Origin: Alphaproteobacteria bacterium
GTDB taxonomy: Bacteria; Pseudomonadota; Alphaproteobacteria; SHVP01
Assembly (NCBI GenBank): GCA_040216735.1
Contig: JAVJOO010000002.1
Span: 461,118-525,117 of the forward strand
Direction: 5' to 3'
Length of the DNA: 64,000 nucleotides
The notes under the pieces are model-generated. The model ran no database searches and was not told the DNA's origin. It saw only the letters and a program-made list of their open reading frames with translations. How positions within the stretch are numbered: the stretch's first letter is position 1; each line of letters begins with the position of its first letter. Shown in pieces: positions 50,305-59,530 of the stretch. The translations under genes and the position numbers were made by a program.

Positions 50305-50769
50305 CTACGCCCGGTCGTCCCCTTCGGTGCCGCTCGCACCGATCGCCTTGACCAGTTCGTAGACCCTCTTGCGGGTATTGCGATCGTCGATCCGGTAGTA
50401 GGCCCGAACCAATTCGAGGGTTTCGCGTCGCGACATGTTCTCGTCGTGGGCCGCCTGCTCGACCTGGCCCGCCAAGGAGGGTTGGGTCCCCATGTCGCCC
50501 GGCATTTCGTCGAAGAAAAACGAGACCGGGACATCCAGCACCTTGCAGAACTGGTAGAGTCGGCTGGAGCCGATGCGGTTTAGGCCGCGCTCATATTTCT
50601 GGATCTGCTGAAACGTCAGGCCGACGGCGTTGCCGAGCTTTTCCTGGCTCATGCCCAGCAGCGTGCGGCGCAAACGAACCCGGCTGCCGACATGGGCATC
50701 GACGGGGTCTGGTCTACCGGTGTCGGATTTGGCTCTTGGGGGCACGTAACCCTCCTTCTGTGTCGTCAT
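50305..50769 (-). CDS. XRE-family transcriptional regulator
   Basis: A 154-residue regulator with an N-terminal Cro/C1-type helix-turn-helix (VGSRVRLRRTLLGMSQEKLGNAVGLTFQQIQKYERG, about residues 28-62) and a C-terminal helical part (RRETLELVRAYYRIDDRNTRKRVYELVKAI). The exact layout is that of a regulator conserved beside lnt and metK in alphaproteobacteria, related to rhizobial PraR and similar quorum or biofilm regulators. ATG 50769; a GTG is 6 nt upstream. Targets unknown; metK is the nearest downstream gene. Confidence 0.87.
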   Translation of the reverse strand: MTTQKEGYVPPRAKSDTGRPDPVDAHVGSRVRLRRTLLGMSQEKLGNAVGLTFQQIQKYERGLNRIGSSRLYQFCKVLDVPVSFFFDEMPGDMGTQPSLAGQVEQAAHDENMSRRETLELVRAYYRIDDRNTRKRVYELVKAIGASGTEGDDRA

Positions 50770-50894
50770 CCGCACCGTTGACGACGGTTCACAACAAATA
50801 CCCGCCGCCTACCCGCAGCGGTTGCGCTACATAGAACGGGCCGCGACTGAGCGTCAATAATTGCGCGTCTGTTATGCAAAAATGCAGAGGCGCC

Positions 50895-52442
50895 CTAAGC
50901 GCGCCAGCGGCGCGCGGCGAGGGACAAACCCGCGAGCGCGAGCAGCGTAAAGACAATCAAATCGCCGAACCGCGCGTAGAGCGTCGGTGGGCGGGCACCC
51001 GGCAGGTCGGCATCGATCACTCCGCGCACCCCGACATCGAGCCGCTGTTGCACCAGGCCGAATGAATCTACCACCGCGGAAATCCCGGTATTCGCCGCGC
51101 GCACCAAGGGGAGACCCTGTTCGACCGCCCGCATGCGCGCCATCGCGAAGTGTTGCGCCGGCCCTGCGGCCGGTCCGAACCAGGCATCGTTGGTGACGTT
51201 CAGGAGCCATGCGGGCCGGTCGCGCCGGTCGACGACGCCGCCGGGAAAGATCGCCTCATAACAAATTAGCGGGCTGAAGCCGGGGACACCGTCAAGCCGC
51301 ACCGTCCGGCTGCCGGGTCCGGCCGAAAAGTCCACCGAAGAGCCTTGGACCAAGCGATCGACGCCGAGACGCCCGAGCAGCGCCCGCAACGGCAGGTACT
51401 CGCCGAACGGCACCAGATGATGTTTGTCGTAGGTGGCCCGCACCTGCGCCCGGGCGTCGACCGCGACGAGACCGTTGAAGGCGCGAAAGGTATCCCCGGT
51501 CCCCTCGACACGCGGCGCACCGGTCAGCACATAGGCCGATTCGGGCGCCGCCCGCGCGATCACCTCGGTGACCGCCGCGCCGGGGCCGACCGTGAAGGTC
51601 GAGGCGGTCTCGGGCCACACGATAAGGTCGCGGGTTTCGACACCCGGACTGCGGCTGAGTTGCACGTGGTGCAGCAGGTTGGTTTCGCGCTCGCCCGGCG
51701 CCCATTTCAGTTTCTGCGCAATATTGGCCTGGACGATCCGCAGCCGCAGCCCATCGCTCGCAATCGGTTTAGGTGCGGCCAGCACCGCGCCGTAGAGCGC
51801 CGCCACCACGAACGTCACGGCCGCCGCCGCGGCCGGCAGCACCGCCGCGACGGCGCCGGTGTCCTGGCGGCGGACCAGCGCGGCAGGAGCGGCCGCAGCA
51901 AAGACCGTCGCAAAAGACAGTCCGTAAACGCCGATCAGACCCGCGGTTTGAACGATGGCGGTACTGTCGATCCAGACGTAGCCGATCAGGTTCCAGGGAA
52001 AGCCGGTGAAGAGATGCCCGCGGACCCATTCGGCCAGGGTCCAGGCGATCGCAAGGGCCAAGATCCGACCCGCGCCGCTCCAGGCAAGGGCCACCGCCGC
52101 CCAGGTCGCCGCGCCCACGAACAACGCCAAACCGCCCGGCAGCAGGATCACCGCGAAGGGAATCATCCAGGCGAAGCTGGCCGCGTCGACCAACAGAGGA
52201 AAAACGATCCAGTGCAATCCGGCGACGAAGAAACCGAACCCGAAGGCCCACCCGGTGGCGAAGGCAACCCGCGCGCTATTGGCCCCGTCCAACAACCAAA
52301 CCAAACCAGTGAAGGCCAGGATCAACAACGGCAATAGATTGAGCGGCGCCAAGCTACCGGACGCCAACACCCCCAGCAGGACCGCGAGCCCATAGCGCCG
52401 CAGGCCCGTGCGCGCGGCGATCGCCGCCGCGAAGCGCGTCAT
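50895..52442 (-). CDS. lnt: Apolipoprotein N-acyltransferase
   Basis: Adds the third acyl chain to lipoproteins in the inner membrane. 515 residues. Several N-terminal helices are followed by a nitrilase domain whose triad is visible: Glu in LIVWPETAS, Lys in ATYDKHHLVPFGEYLP and Cys in PLICYEAIFPG. The last segment is again hydrophobic. Its ATG overlaps the corC stop (ATGA). Confidence 0.94.
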   Translation of the reverse strand: MTRFAAAIAARTGLRRYGLAVLLGVLASGSLAPLNLLPLLILAFTGLVWLLDGANSARVAFATGWAFGFGFFVAGLHWIVFPLLVDAASFAWMIPFAVILLPGGLALFVGAATWAAVALAWSGAGRILALAIAWTLAEWVRGHLFTGFPWNLIGYVWIDSTAIVQTAGLIGVYGLSFATVFAAAAPAALVRRQDTGAVAAVLPAAAAAVTFVVAALYGAVLAAPKPIASDGLRLRIVQANIAQKLKWAPGERETNLLHHVQLSRSPGVETRDLIVWPETASTFTVGPGAAVTEVIARAAPESAYVLTGAPRVEGTGDTFRAFNGLVAVDARAQVRATYDKHHLVPFGEYLPLRALLGRLGVDRLVQGSSVDFSAGPGSRTVRLDGVPGFSPLICYEAIFPGGVVDRRDRPAWLLNVTNDAWFGPAAGPAQHFAMARMRAVEQGLPLVRAANTGISAVVDSFGLVQQRLDVGVRGVIDADLPGARPPTLYARFGDLIVFTLLALAGLSLAARRWRA

Positions 52443-53362
52443 CGCGAGGGGGGGATCTCGTTCGCCGCCGCCGTCCCGGCCGCCACCTTGGTAATGCGCA
52501 GCCGTTTGATGCGACGGGCGTCGGCTTGAAGGACTTCGAACTCGACGCCGTGGGGATGGGAGATCACTTCGCCGCGTTGCGGCACCCGGCCCGCGAGCGA
52601 GGCGACGACACCGGCGATGGTTTCGACCTCTTCGTCGAGTTCCGCCGGCAGCAGATCGACGAGGAGTTTTTCCTCGACGGCAACCGAATCGGCGCGGCCG
52701 TCGACTTCCAGCACACCCTCCGAAACCTCGACGATGAGATCGATTTCGTCTTCGTCATGCTCGTCTTCAATGTCGCCAACGATCGCTTCCACCAAATCTT
52801 CGATCGTGACCAAACCATCCGTGCCGCCATACTCGTCGATCACCAGCGCCATATGGATCCGGCGGGTGCGCATGTTGAGCAACAGGTCGGCGACCGGCAT
52901 CGAGGGCGGCACGAACATCACCTCGCGGACGATGTCCTCAAGCCGGAAGTCGTCGCTCTTGCCCCAGTATTTGAGCAGATCCTTGATATGCACCATGCCG
53001 ATCACATGATCGAGGCCCTCGCGGTAGATCGGAATGCGCGAATGGAATTCGCGCTGGAAGACATCGACCACTTCATCGATCGTCGAGCGCAAGTCCAGGC
53101 CGACGATGTCGGCCCGCGGGATCATCACGTCGCCGACCCTCAGGTCGCCGAACTTGACCAAATTTAGCAGAAGCGCCCGTTCTTCGGTGTCCATCTGCGC
53201 GCCGTCGGGGTGCTGTTCGATGAGGTCGCGCAAATCGTCCTGCAACGACGCGTCGCCACTGCGCCCGATCCCGATGGAGCGGAACAACCCGCGTAACGAC
53301 CGGACCAGGGCCGAGTCGGGCGGCGCGGCTTCGGGGCTTTGTTGGGGTGTATCGTCGCTCAT
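52439..53362 (-). CDS. CorC/HlyC-type CBS-domain protein
   Basis: A 307-residue soluble protein with a pair of CBS domains (VGDVMIPRADIVGLD and VIDEYGGTDGLVTIEDLVEAIVGDIEDEHD) and a C-terminal CorC_HlyC domain. E. coli YbeX/CorC, in the same ybeZ-ybeY-ybeX-lnt order, is linked to Mg/Co efflux and ribosome maturation. It has no membrane domain of its own. It overlaps both neighbours by 4 nt. Confidence 0.92.
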   Translation of the reverse strand: MSDDTPQQSPEAAPPDSALVRSLRGLFRSIGIGRSGDASLQDDLRDLIEQHPDGAQMDTEERALLLNLVKFGDLRVGDVMIPRADIVGLDLRSTIDEVVDVFQREFHSRIPIYREGLDHVIGMVHIKDLLKYWGKSDDFRLEDIVREVMFVPPSMPVADLLLNMRTRRIHMALVIDEYGGTDGLVTIEDLVEAIVGDIEDEHDEDEIDLIVEVSEGVLEVDGRADSVAVEEKLLVDLLPAELDEEVETIAGVVASLAGRVPQRGEVISHPHGVEFEVLQADARRIKRLRITKVAAGTAAANEIPPSR

Positions 53363-53874
53363 TGTACGTCCGCCGATGTCGCGTAGGGGTCGGCATAGCC
53401 GAGGGTTTCGAGAATCATCCGTTCCAATTCTTCCATGATGCGGGCGTCGTTGTCCTCGACGTGATCGTGCCCGAGCAGATGAAGGGCGCCGTGCACGATC
53501 AGGTGATGGGTGTGAGCCGGCGGTGTTTTGCCTTGCGCGGCGGCTTCGGCCACCACCGTCCCGAGGCCGAGCGCGATGTCCCCCAAGAATCGCGGGTGGC
53601 CCGGTGGTAGGCTGGCCTGATCGGCCGGAAAGGACAGCACGTTGGTTGCCGTTTCTCGGCCGCGGTAGGTGCCGTTCAGATCGCGCATCGCCGCATCGTC
53701 GGTGAACAGCAAACTAACCTGCGCCGACGGCGATCCGGTCGCCTCGAAGGTTGCGTCGAGACAGCGCCGGCAGCACCCCTCAAGGTCCGGCACGGTATCG
53801 CGCCAGGCCGCGTCGTCGATTCGAATGGCAACGGGCGAGTCGATGTCAGTCGCCGGTTTTGTCGCGCTTTTCAT
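53359..53874 (-). CDS. ybeY: rRNA maturation endonuclease YbeY
   Basis: A 171-residue metal-dependent RNase for 16S 3' end maturation and ribosome quality control. The zinc signature HxxxHxxxxxH is complete in HGALHLLGHDH, preceded by the family's NVLSFPAD and LGDIALGLGTV. It overlaps ybeZ upstream by 29 nt and corC downstream by 4 nt. Confidence 0.94.
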   Translation of the reverse strand: MKSATKPATDIDSPVAIRIDDAAWRDTVPDLEGCCRRCLDATFEATGSPSAQVSLLFTDDAAMRDLNGTYRGRETATNVLSFPADQASLPPGHPRFLGDIALGLGTVVAEAAAQGKTPPAHTHHLIVHGALHLLGHDHVEDNDARIMEELERMILETLGYADPYATSADVQ

Positions 53875-54760
53875 GGGCCTCGTAGGCTTCGACCATGCGG
53901 GTCACAAGCGGATGGCGGACGATATCGGCTTTTTCGAAGCGGACGAAGCCGATCCCCGGCACGCCTTCGAGAATGCCGGTCGCTTCGCGCAAGCCCGAAA
54001 CTTCGCCGCGCGGCAAATCGATTTGGGTTAGGTCGCCGGTGACAACCATGCGCGCGTTCTCGCCCAACCGCGTGAGCAACATTTTCATTTGCATCGCTGT
54101 GGTGTTTTGGGCCTCGTCGATGATGATGAATGCGTTCGCTAGCGTCCGGCCGCGCATGAACGCAAGCGGCGCGATTTCGATTTCGCCGCTTTCCAGCCGG
54201 CGCACGACCTGCTCGGCCGGCAGCATGTCGTACAGCGCGTCGTAGAGCGGGCGCAAATAGGGATCGACCTTTTCGCGCAGATCGCCGGGCAAAAATCCGA
54301 GCCTTTCGCCGGCTTCGACCGCTGGGCGCGACAGAATAATGCGGCTCTTTTCGCCGCGCATCAGAGCTGACACCGCCATCGCCACGGCGAGATAGGTTTT
54401 GCCCGTGCCGGCCGGACCGAGCCCAAAGACCAAGTCGTTTGCCTGCATCGCTTCGAGGTAACGCTGCTGGTTGGGCGAGCGCGCCACGATCGTACGTTGG
54501 CGGGTACGAATCGTCAGCGGCGGATTGGTTTCGTTTTGACGTTCTTCTTCCATGCGCATTGCCCCATCGACATCGCCCGGGCCGATCTCCAGTCCGTCCT
54601 TCAACCGTTGATAGAGGCGGTTCATCACAGCGCGGGCGAGCGCGCGCGCCGCCGCCGGTCCTTCGACGACGACGACGTTGCCGCGCGACGAGAGGTTAAC
54701 GCCGAGCCGCCGTTCGATGCGCGCGAGGTAGCGATCGTGCTGACCGAACAGCGCCGGCAA
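53846..54760 (-). CDS. ybeZ: PhoH-like ATPase
   Basis: A PhoH-family ATPase that partners YbeY. Walker A GPAGTGKTYLAVAMAV, Walker B NAFIIIDEAQNTT and the sensor region GENARMVVTGDLTQIDLPRG are present. 304 residues if TTG 54760 is the start. However, the frame is open upstream for at least 30 codons, and the residues just before TTG (ALSFEDNRLLPALFGQHD) look like the family's usual N-terminus. No ATG, GTG or TTG exists there, so a non-standard start such as CTG, between about 54763 and 54853, is possible. Confidence 0.9.
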   Translation of the reverse strand: MPALFGQHDRYLARIERRLGVNLSSRGNVVVVEGPAAARALARAVMNRLYQRLKDGLEIGPGDVDGAMRMEEERQNETNPPLTIRTRQRTIVARSPNQQRYLEAMQANDLVFGLGPAGTGKTYLAVAMAVSALMRGEKSRIILSRPAVEAGERLGFLPGDLREKVDPYLRPLYDALYDMLPAEQVVRRLESGEIEIAPLAFMRGRTLANAFIIIDEAQNTTAMQMKMLLTRLGENARMVVTGDLTQIDLPRGEVSGLREATGILEGVPGIGFVRFEKADIVRHPLVTRMVEAYEAHEKRDKTGD

Positions 54761-54845
54761 CAGACGGTTGTCCTCGAACGACAGCGCCGAGGTATCGGCG
54801 ACCGGCGCGCCCTCGATGGGCGGCGCGGACTCTGGCAGGGCGGTA

Positions 54846-56213
54846 CTAGGCAGCGGGGGCGTCCACGGCGCGGGGCGCCTCTAAGAGCCGACCGACCAAG
54901 CTGTTGGGGCTGGCGGCATCGATGACGACGTCGGCGATCGACCCCAATAGGTCGGCCGGCGCCGCGACCTGGACCGGTTGCAGATAGGGCGAGCGACCGC
55001 CTAGCCGGCCATCGTCGCGACCGGACCGGTCGAACAGGACCGCCATCACGGTTCCCCGCCAGGTCCGGTTGAACGCATATTGCTGTTCCTCCAGCAATGC
55101 CTGGAGCTCGGCAAGGCGCTGGGCCTTGACCGCTTCCGGCACCTGGGCGCCATAGGTCGCCGCGGGGGTCCCCGGACGGGGACTGTATTTGAAGGAGAAC
55201 GCCTGGGCGTACTCGACATCGCGGATGAGGCTCATCGTTGCCTCGAAGTCTGCGTCAGTTTCGCCCGGGAACCCAACAATAAAGTCGCTGGCCATCGCAA
55301 GCGCCGGTTGGGCCTCGCGCAACCGGTCGACAATGCGGCGATACGCCTGCGCGGTATGGCCGCGATTCATTGCCGCCAGGATCGAATCCGCTCCCGACTG
55401 CACCGGCAGATGCAGGAACGGCATCAGGATACCGACGTCGCGGTGGGCGGCAATCAAGCCGTCGTCGACATCCCGCGGATGGGAGGTCGTATAGCGCAAC
55501 CGGGCCAGTCCCTCGACCTCGCCGGCGAGACGCCGGATCAACTCGCCCAAGCCCACGGTGCCGCCATTGGGGCCGGCGCCGTGATAGGCATTGACGTTCT
55601 GGCCGAGCAGAGTGATTTCCTTGGCCCCGCCCGCGACCAGTACGCGGGCTTCGGCGATCAGGTCGGCGACCGGGCGCGAAAATTCCGTGCCGCGGGTATA
55701 GGGCACGACGCAGAAGGTGCAGAATTTATCGCAGCCCTCCTGGATGGTGAGGAACGCCGTGGGCCCGCTTTGGTGTTGCGGCGTGGGGAGATGGTCGAAC
55801 TTGTCCTCCACCGGGAAGTCGGTGTCGAGCACAAGGCCGCCGCCCCGCGCGAGCTTGGCGACCATCTCGGGCAACCGGTGGTAGGACTGCGGTCCGAACA
55901 CCATGTCGACATAGGGTGCGCGGCGGGCGATTTCAGCGCCCTCCGCCTGGGCCACGCAACCGGCCACCCCGAGAACCAGACGACCGCCGGCGCGCGCCCG
56001 GGCGCGCTGCACTTGATGGAGGCGGCCCAGTTCCGAAAAGACTTTCTCGGCCGCCTTTTCGCGGATGTGGCAGGTGTTAAGAATCACCATGTCGGCGTCC
56101 TCCGGCGCGGCGCAGGCATCGTAGCCGAGCGGCGCCAGAACGTCGGTCATGCGCGCCGAATCGTAGACGTTCATCTGACAGCCATAGGTCTTGATGAAGA
56201 CTTTCTTGCGCAA
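54846..56213 (-). CDS. miaB: tRNA-2-methylthio-N6-dimethylallyladenosine synthase
   Basis: A radical-SAM methylthiotransferase acting on tRNA A37. 455 residues. The N-terminal MTTase domain opens [17 protein letters not shown], with Cys also in [11 protein letters not shown] and GVAGCVAQ. The radical-SAM triad [15 protein letters not shown] follows. A TRAM domain is at the C-terminus. The start is TTG 56213; the frame extends upstream across plsC but without similarity to MiaB. Confidence 0.94.
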   Translation of the reverse strand: MRKKVFIKTYGCQMNVYDSARMTDVLAPLGYDACAAPEDADMVILNTCHIREKAAEKVFSELGRLHQVQRARARAGGRLVLGVAGCVAQAEGAEIARRAPYVDMVFGPQSYHRLPEMVAKLARGGGLVLDTDFPVEDKFDHLPTPQHQSGPTAFLTIQEGCDKFCTFCVVPYTRGTEFSRPVADLIAEARVLVAGGAKEITLLGQNVNAYHGAGPNGGTVGLGELIRRLAGEVEGLARLRYTTSHPRDVDDGLIAAHRDVGILMPFLHLPVQSGADSILAAMNRGHTAQAYRRIVDRLREAQPALAMASDFIVGFPGETDADFEATMSLIRDVEYAQAFSFKYSPRPGTPAATYGAQVPEAVKAQRLAELQALLEEQQYAFNRTWRGTVMAVLFDRSGRDDGRLGGRSPYLQPVQVAAPADLLGSIADVVIDAASPNSLVGRLLEAPRAVDAPAA

Positions 56214-56281
56214 CCGACTCTCGCTTCGTTGGCCGCTGAGCGCGCGCGGCGGCGCGGACGTTAGCAGTGACCCAACCCCAG

Positions 56282-57112
56282 TCAAGCGGTGGCCGCCGCG
56301 TCTTCGGCATCGGGCGGCGCGCCCGCTGCCTTGGGCAGTAAGCGTCCGGTGAGCGCCGCCGAAACGCCCTGGGCCACGGTCGCTTCGCAATAGCGCGCGA
56401 GTTCCTTGCGCGACGCGAAGCCGTCGATCGTCACCACGGGATGGAATTGCACGCTGACAGTCAACGGCCCCGCGCCCAAGACGCCCCACAGGTGAGGCAG
56501 CAGATCCATGTCCGCATACCAGGCGACGCGCGGGCGTTCGTCGCGCCCGAGCGGCAAACCGTCGAGGCCGACATAAGCGATCGACACCGGTTGAACCGGC
56601 AATGCCGCGCCGTCGGTCCGATGTTCGGCCACGGCAAAGAACGCGCTCTTGAACGGCAGCACCCGGTTGCCGTCGCTGCTGGTGCCTTCGGGAAAAAGGC
56701 CGATCCGCTCGCCGGCATCGAGGCGGGCGAGAATATCGTCGCGGTGGCCCGCCGTGCGGTTGCGCGCGCGCTCGACGAACACGGTGCGCTGCAGCCGGGC
56801 GAAAAGTCCGAAGATCGGCCACGTCGCAACCTCGCTCTTGGCGACGTAGGACACCGGGGTCAGGGCGCCAAAGACGGTAATGTCGAGCCACGACGCGTGG
56901 TTGATGACGAAAAGGAGCGGCCGGTTCTTGGCGCTCTCGCCGACGACGACGATCTTGATTCCGACGATCGCCCGCACCGTGCGGTGGAACAGGTGAGGCA
57001 GGTACGTCTTGGTGCCAAGGTCGAAACGAACCGCGAGCCACTGGAGGGGAATGAGCGTTAGCGCAACCGCGGCGATCGCAACCACGCACAGTGCGGCTCG
57101 GAGATGACTCAT
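56282..57112 (-). CDS. plsC: 1-acyl-sn-glycerol-3-phosphate acyltransferase
   Basis: Makes phosphatidic acid in phospholipid synthesis. 276 residues with an N-terminal hydrophobic helix, the catalytic HX4D box NHASWLD and the substrate motif FPEGTSSDG. The stop lies 68 nt before the miaB start, and fur is 12 nt upstream; the three may be co-transcribed. Confidence 0.92.
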   Translation of the reverse strand: MSHLRAALCVVAIAAVALTLIPLQWLAVRFDLGTKTYLPHLFHRTVRAIVGIKIVVVGESAKNRPLLFVINHASWLDITVFGALTPVSYVAKSEVATWPIFGLFARLQRTVFVERARNRTAGHRDDILARLDAGERIGLFPEGTSSDGNRVLPFKSAFFAVAEHRTDGAALPVQPVSIAYVGLDGLPLGRDERPRVAWYADMDLLPHLWGVLGAGPLTVSVQFHPVVTIDGFASRKELARYCEATVAQGVSAALTGRLLPKAAGAPPDAEDAAATA

Positions 57113-57124
57113 CGGGCGGACCGC

Positions 57125-57556
57125 CTAGGAACCTTCCGCCTTGTCTTTGTCGTTCAAGGCGGTGCCGTAGAGTTCGAGTTTGTGGCCGACAAGACGATAG
57201 CCGAGTCGTCGGGCGATCTTTTGCTGGAGTTCTTCGATTTCGGCATCGTGAAATTCGATGACATCGCCCGAGCGCATGTCGATCAGGTGGTCGTGATGTT
57301 CGTCCGGGGTTTCCTCGTAGCGGGCGCGACCGTCGCCGAAATCGTGACGATCGAGGATGCCGGATTCTTCGAACAGGCGCACTGTACGGTAGACCGTCGC
57401 AATGGAAATGCCCGGATCGACCGCGGTCGCGCGGCGATAGAGTTCCTCAACATCCGGGTGGTCGGTCGCGTCCGACAGCACACGCGCAATGATCTTGCGC
57501 TGTTCCGTCATCTTGAGCCCCTTTTCGAGGCAACGCTGCTCTAGGTTTCCTTGCAT
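57125..57556 (-). CDS. fur: Ferric uptake regulator family protein (Fur/Mur type)
   Basis: A 143-residue Fur-family repressor. The DNA-binding helix [18 protein letters not shown] and the metal site HHDHLI at 87-92 are present. The CxxC zinc pair of E. coli Fur is replaced by IDMRSG, as is normal for alphaproteobacterial Fur/Mur, which often senses manganese while Irr handles iron. This second Fur-family gene besides irr fits that division of labour. Confidence 0.9.
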   Translation of the reverse strand: MQGNLEQRCLEKGLKMTEQRKIIARVLSDATDHPDVEELYRRATAVDPGISIATVYRTVRLFEESGILDRHDFGDGRARYEETPDEHHDHLIDMRSGDVIEFHDAEIEELQQKIARRLGYRLVGHKLELYGTALNDKDKAEGS

Positions 57557-57598
57557 ATTTCCATGCTAGCGCGATCGCGCGGTCGCGTCATGACAGTG

Positions 57599-58021
57599 CT
57601 ATTTCGCGCGCCGTTTTTTGCTTCGCGTGGTGCCGAGCCCGATTTTCTTGGCGAGATCGCTGCGCTGTTGGGCGTAGGCGGGCGCCACCATCGGATAGTC
57701 CGACGGCAAGCCCCAGCGTTCGCGGTATTCCTCGGGCGACATGTTGTAGCGGGTCTTGAGGTGGCGCTTGAGCATCTTGAGTTTTTTGCCGTCTTCGAGA
57801 CAGACGATGTACTCGGGCATGATCGATTTCTTGATCGGCACGGCGGGATTGGGGCGCGCCACGACCGCCGGCAAAGCGGCGCCGAGGCCGGACAGGGCGG
57901 CATACACCTGCTGGATCAGGCTCGGCAGGTCGGCGATCGCCACCGTATTGTTCGACACGTGCGAGGCGACTATATCGGTGGTGAGCGCCAATAGTTCGCT
58001 GGAGCGCGGCTGTTCGGCCAT
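57599..58021 (-). CDS. MucR/Ros-family transcriptional regulator
   Basis: A 140-residue zinc-finger-type regulator. The core CLEDGKKLKMLKRHLKTRYNM (Cys74, His87 region), then SPEEYRERWGLPSDYPMVAPAYA and AKKIGLG, is the hallmark of MucR, an H-NS-like silencer controlling exopolysaccharide, motility and cell-cycle genes in alphaproteobacteria. The promoter region shared with the TusA-like gene contains the palindrome at 58049-58064. Confidence 0.9.
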   Translation of the reverse strand: MAEQPRSSELLALTTDIVASHVSNNTVAIADLPSLIQQVYAALSGLGAALPAVVARPNPAVPIKKSIMPEYIVCLEDGKKLKMLKRHLKTRYNMSPEEYRERWGLPSDYPMVAPAYAQQRSDLAKKIGLGTTRSKKRRAK

Positions 58022-58048
58022 CGCGTTCTAGTTCCTTCTACTTGAGCG

Positions 58049-58064
58049 TATTTTGGCCAATATA
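58049..58064. promoter_or_regulatory. AT-rich palindrome in the mucR / tusA-like divergent promoter
   Basis: TATTTTGGCCAATATA is a 16-base palindrome with one mismatched pair, centred on GGCC, in the AT-rich 94-bp gap between the divergent genes. MucR proteins prefer AT-rich DNA with T-A steps and autoregulate, so this is a plausible autoregulatory site. Confidence 0.35.
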
Positions 58065-58115
58065 TAGAGCGCAATTTCGCGCAAGCAACCACCAAGAATC
58101 GGTAATCGAGGTGAA

Positions 58116-58379
58116 GTGCCCGCAAAGTCAAGGCTTGCCGCCGATCACTTGATCGATATCACCAGCGAGGTGTGCCCGATCACCTTCGTCAAGACCAAAT
58201 TGGCGTTGGAAAAAATGAGCCCTGGACAGGTTCTGGGCGTGGATCTGCGCGGCCGCGAGCCGCTCGACAACGTGCCGCGCTCGGCCCGGGCGGCCGGGCA
58301 CGAGATTCTGGCGATCGAGCCCCCAACCGAGGACGCCCCGCAGGGCACGATCCACCGCGTCTTTATTCGTCGGCGCTAA
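58116..58379 (+). CDS. TusA-family sulfurtransferase-like protein
   Basis: An 87-residue protein of the TusA/SirA/YedF family, small persulfide carriers for tRNA thiolation and cofactor synthesis. The N-terminal catalytic Cys20 is in SEVCPITFVKTKLAL and is followed by the family's GQVLGVDLRG. The second Pro of the usual CPxP motif is replaced by Thr. GTG start. It converges on rimI with a 17-nt overlap. Confidence 0.85.
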   Translation: MPAKSRLAADHLIDITSEVCPITFVKTKLALEKMSPGQVLGVDLRGREPLDNVPRSARAAGHEILAIEPPTEDAPQGTIHRVFIRRR

Positions 58380-58839
58380 CCGCGACCAAGGCGGCCCGTA
58401 GCACCAAGGCGTCCTGCGCCCCCGCCGGCGTGACGTAGTAGCCCGCGCGGCGGCCCACCTGGGTAAAACCGGCCCGTAGATAGAGTGCGATCGCACCGGC
58501 GTTATCAGCCGCGACCTCGACAAATAGCGCCGCCGCGCCCGCCGCCCGGGCACGGTCCATGGCGTCGGCTAGCAGGGCGGCGCCAATCCCGGTGCGGCGC
58601 TCGGCGGGGCTGACGCCGATGCTGATGATTTCGGCCTCGTCGGCGGCGGTCCGGCTGAGGTGAAATCCGACCGGTTCGCCGGCCCGTTCGGCAACGCCCA
58701 CGAAGACGCCCGGCATGGCCAGCAATGCAGCGACAGCGCCCGCCGACCACCCTTCGGCAAAGCAAACAGCGTGCAACCCCGCCAGGAGCGCCGGGTAGGG
58801 CGCCAGGTTCGGCGCCACGGGCCGGGCGATCGCGATCAC
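58363..58839 (-). CDS. rimI: Ribosomal-protein-alanine N-acetyltransferase type GNAT enzyme
   Basis: A 158-residue GNAT acetyltransferase in the RimI position directly after tsaB. The acetyl-CoA loop is ISIGVSPAERRTGIGAALL, followed by LFVEVAADNAGAIALYLRAGFTQVGRRAGYY, the RimI pattern. The GTG at 58839 overlaps the tsaB stop (GTGA). The target is probably ribosomal protein S18 or other N-terminal alanines. Confidence 0.9.
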   Translation of the reverse strand: MIAIARPVAPNLAPYPALLAGLHAVCFAEGWSAGAVAALLAMPGVFVGVAERAGEPVGFHLSRTAADEAEIISIGVSPAERRTGIGAALLADAMDRARAAGAAALFVEVAADNAGAIALYLRAGFTQVGRRAGYYVTPAGAQDALVLRAALVAVSADE

Positions 58840-59504
58840 GAGGTAGGCAGCTTGGCGTCGGGGGCGCGCAAATAGAGCGGGCTCGGCGGCCGGGCGAAGG
58901 CCGCGACCCCGTGCGTTGTCAGCAGGCCCGCCGCCATTGCCGCGAGGACGGCGGCGTCGGGCAGGATATCTTCGGCCGCGACGGCGGTGCCGGGGCCCAT
59001 CCGGTCGGCCGCCATCCGTGCGCCGCTGCCGACCAACCGTATCGGTCGGCCCGGGAATGCCGCAGCAAGATCCGGCACATCCACGATCCGGGGACCGGCG
59101 AACGGGGCCGCCGACGCGTCCAGCAGTTCCACGTATACCGCGCCGCGGCGGGCGTCTTGGACCACGAGAATCGGGTCCGGGCCTGGCGGCAGGGCCGCGC
59201 ATTTGCCGACGACAGCCAAGGTCGAGACGCCAACGACCGGGCAGGCATTCGTCAAGGCGAGAGCGCGCACCGTCGCGAGGCCGATACGAATGCCGGTAAA
59301 GGTGCCCGGCCCAAGGGTGACAGCGAGGGCGTCGACCTGCGCTAGGTCGGCCCTCGCATCCGCGCAAACCGCCTGAATCATCGGCACCAGCGCCTCGGCG
59401 TGGCCGCGCGCCATCGGTTCGAACCGGCATGCAACGACCCCATCGTCGTGCCACAGCGCAACCGAACAGGCCGCCAGCGAAGTATCCAGTGCAAGAAGCA
59501 ACAT
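58836..59504 (-). CDS. tsaB: tRNA threonylcarbamoyladenosine synthesis protein TsaB
   Basis: A 222-residue partner of TsaD in t6A37 tRNA modification. The ASKHA-type N-terminus LLLALDTSLAACSVAL and the conserved GPGTFTGIRIGLATVRAL are diagnostic. ATG 59504 (MLLLALDTS) is preferred over 59513. It is divergent from the dipeptidase gene over a very short gap and coupled to rimI. Confidence 0.94.
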   Translation of the reverse strand: MLLLALDTSLAACSVALWHDDGVVACRFEPMARGHAEALVPMIQAVCADARADLAQVDALAVTLGPGTFTGIRIGLATVRALALTNACPVVGVSTLAVVGKCAALPPGPDPILVVQDARRGAVYVELLDASAAPFAGPRIVDVPDLAAAFPGRPIRLVGSGARMAADRMGPGTAVAAEDILPDAAVLAAMAAGLLTTHGVAAFARPPSPLYLRAPDAKLPTS

Positions 59505-59530
59505 CGAACCCATGCTAACGTGTCACAGCT

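Noticed and set aside
55080-56264. A 394-codon plus-strand frame opposite miaB
   Set aside because: Shadow of miaB; no domain or start signal.
56214-57089. Upstream extension of miaB that could suggest a fusion
   Set aside because: Overlaps plsC in another frame and has no domain; MiaB's normal N-terminus starts at 56213.
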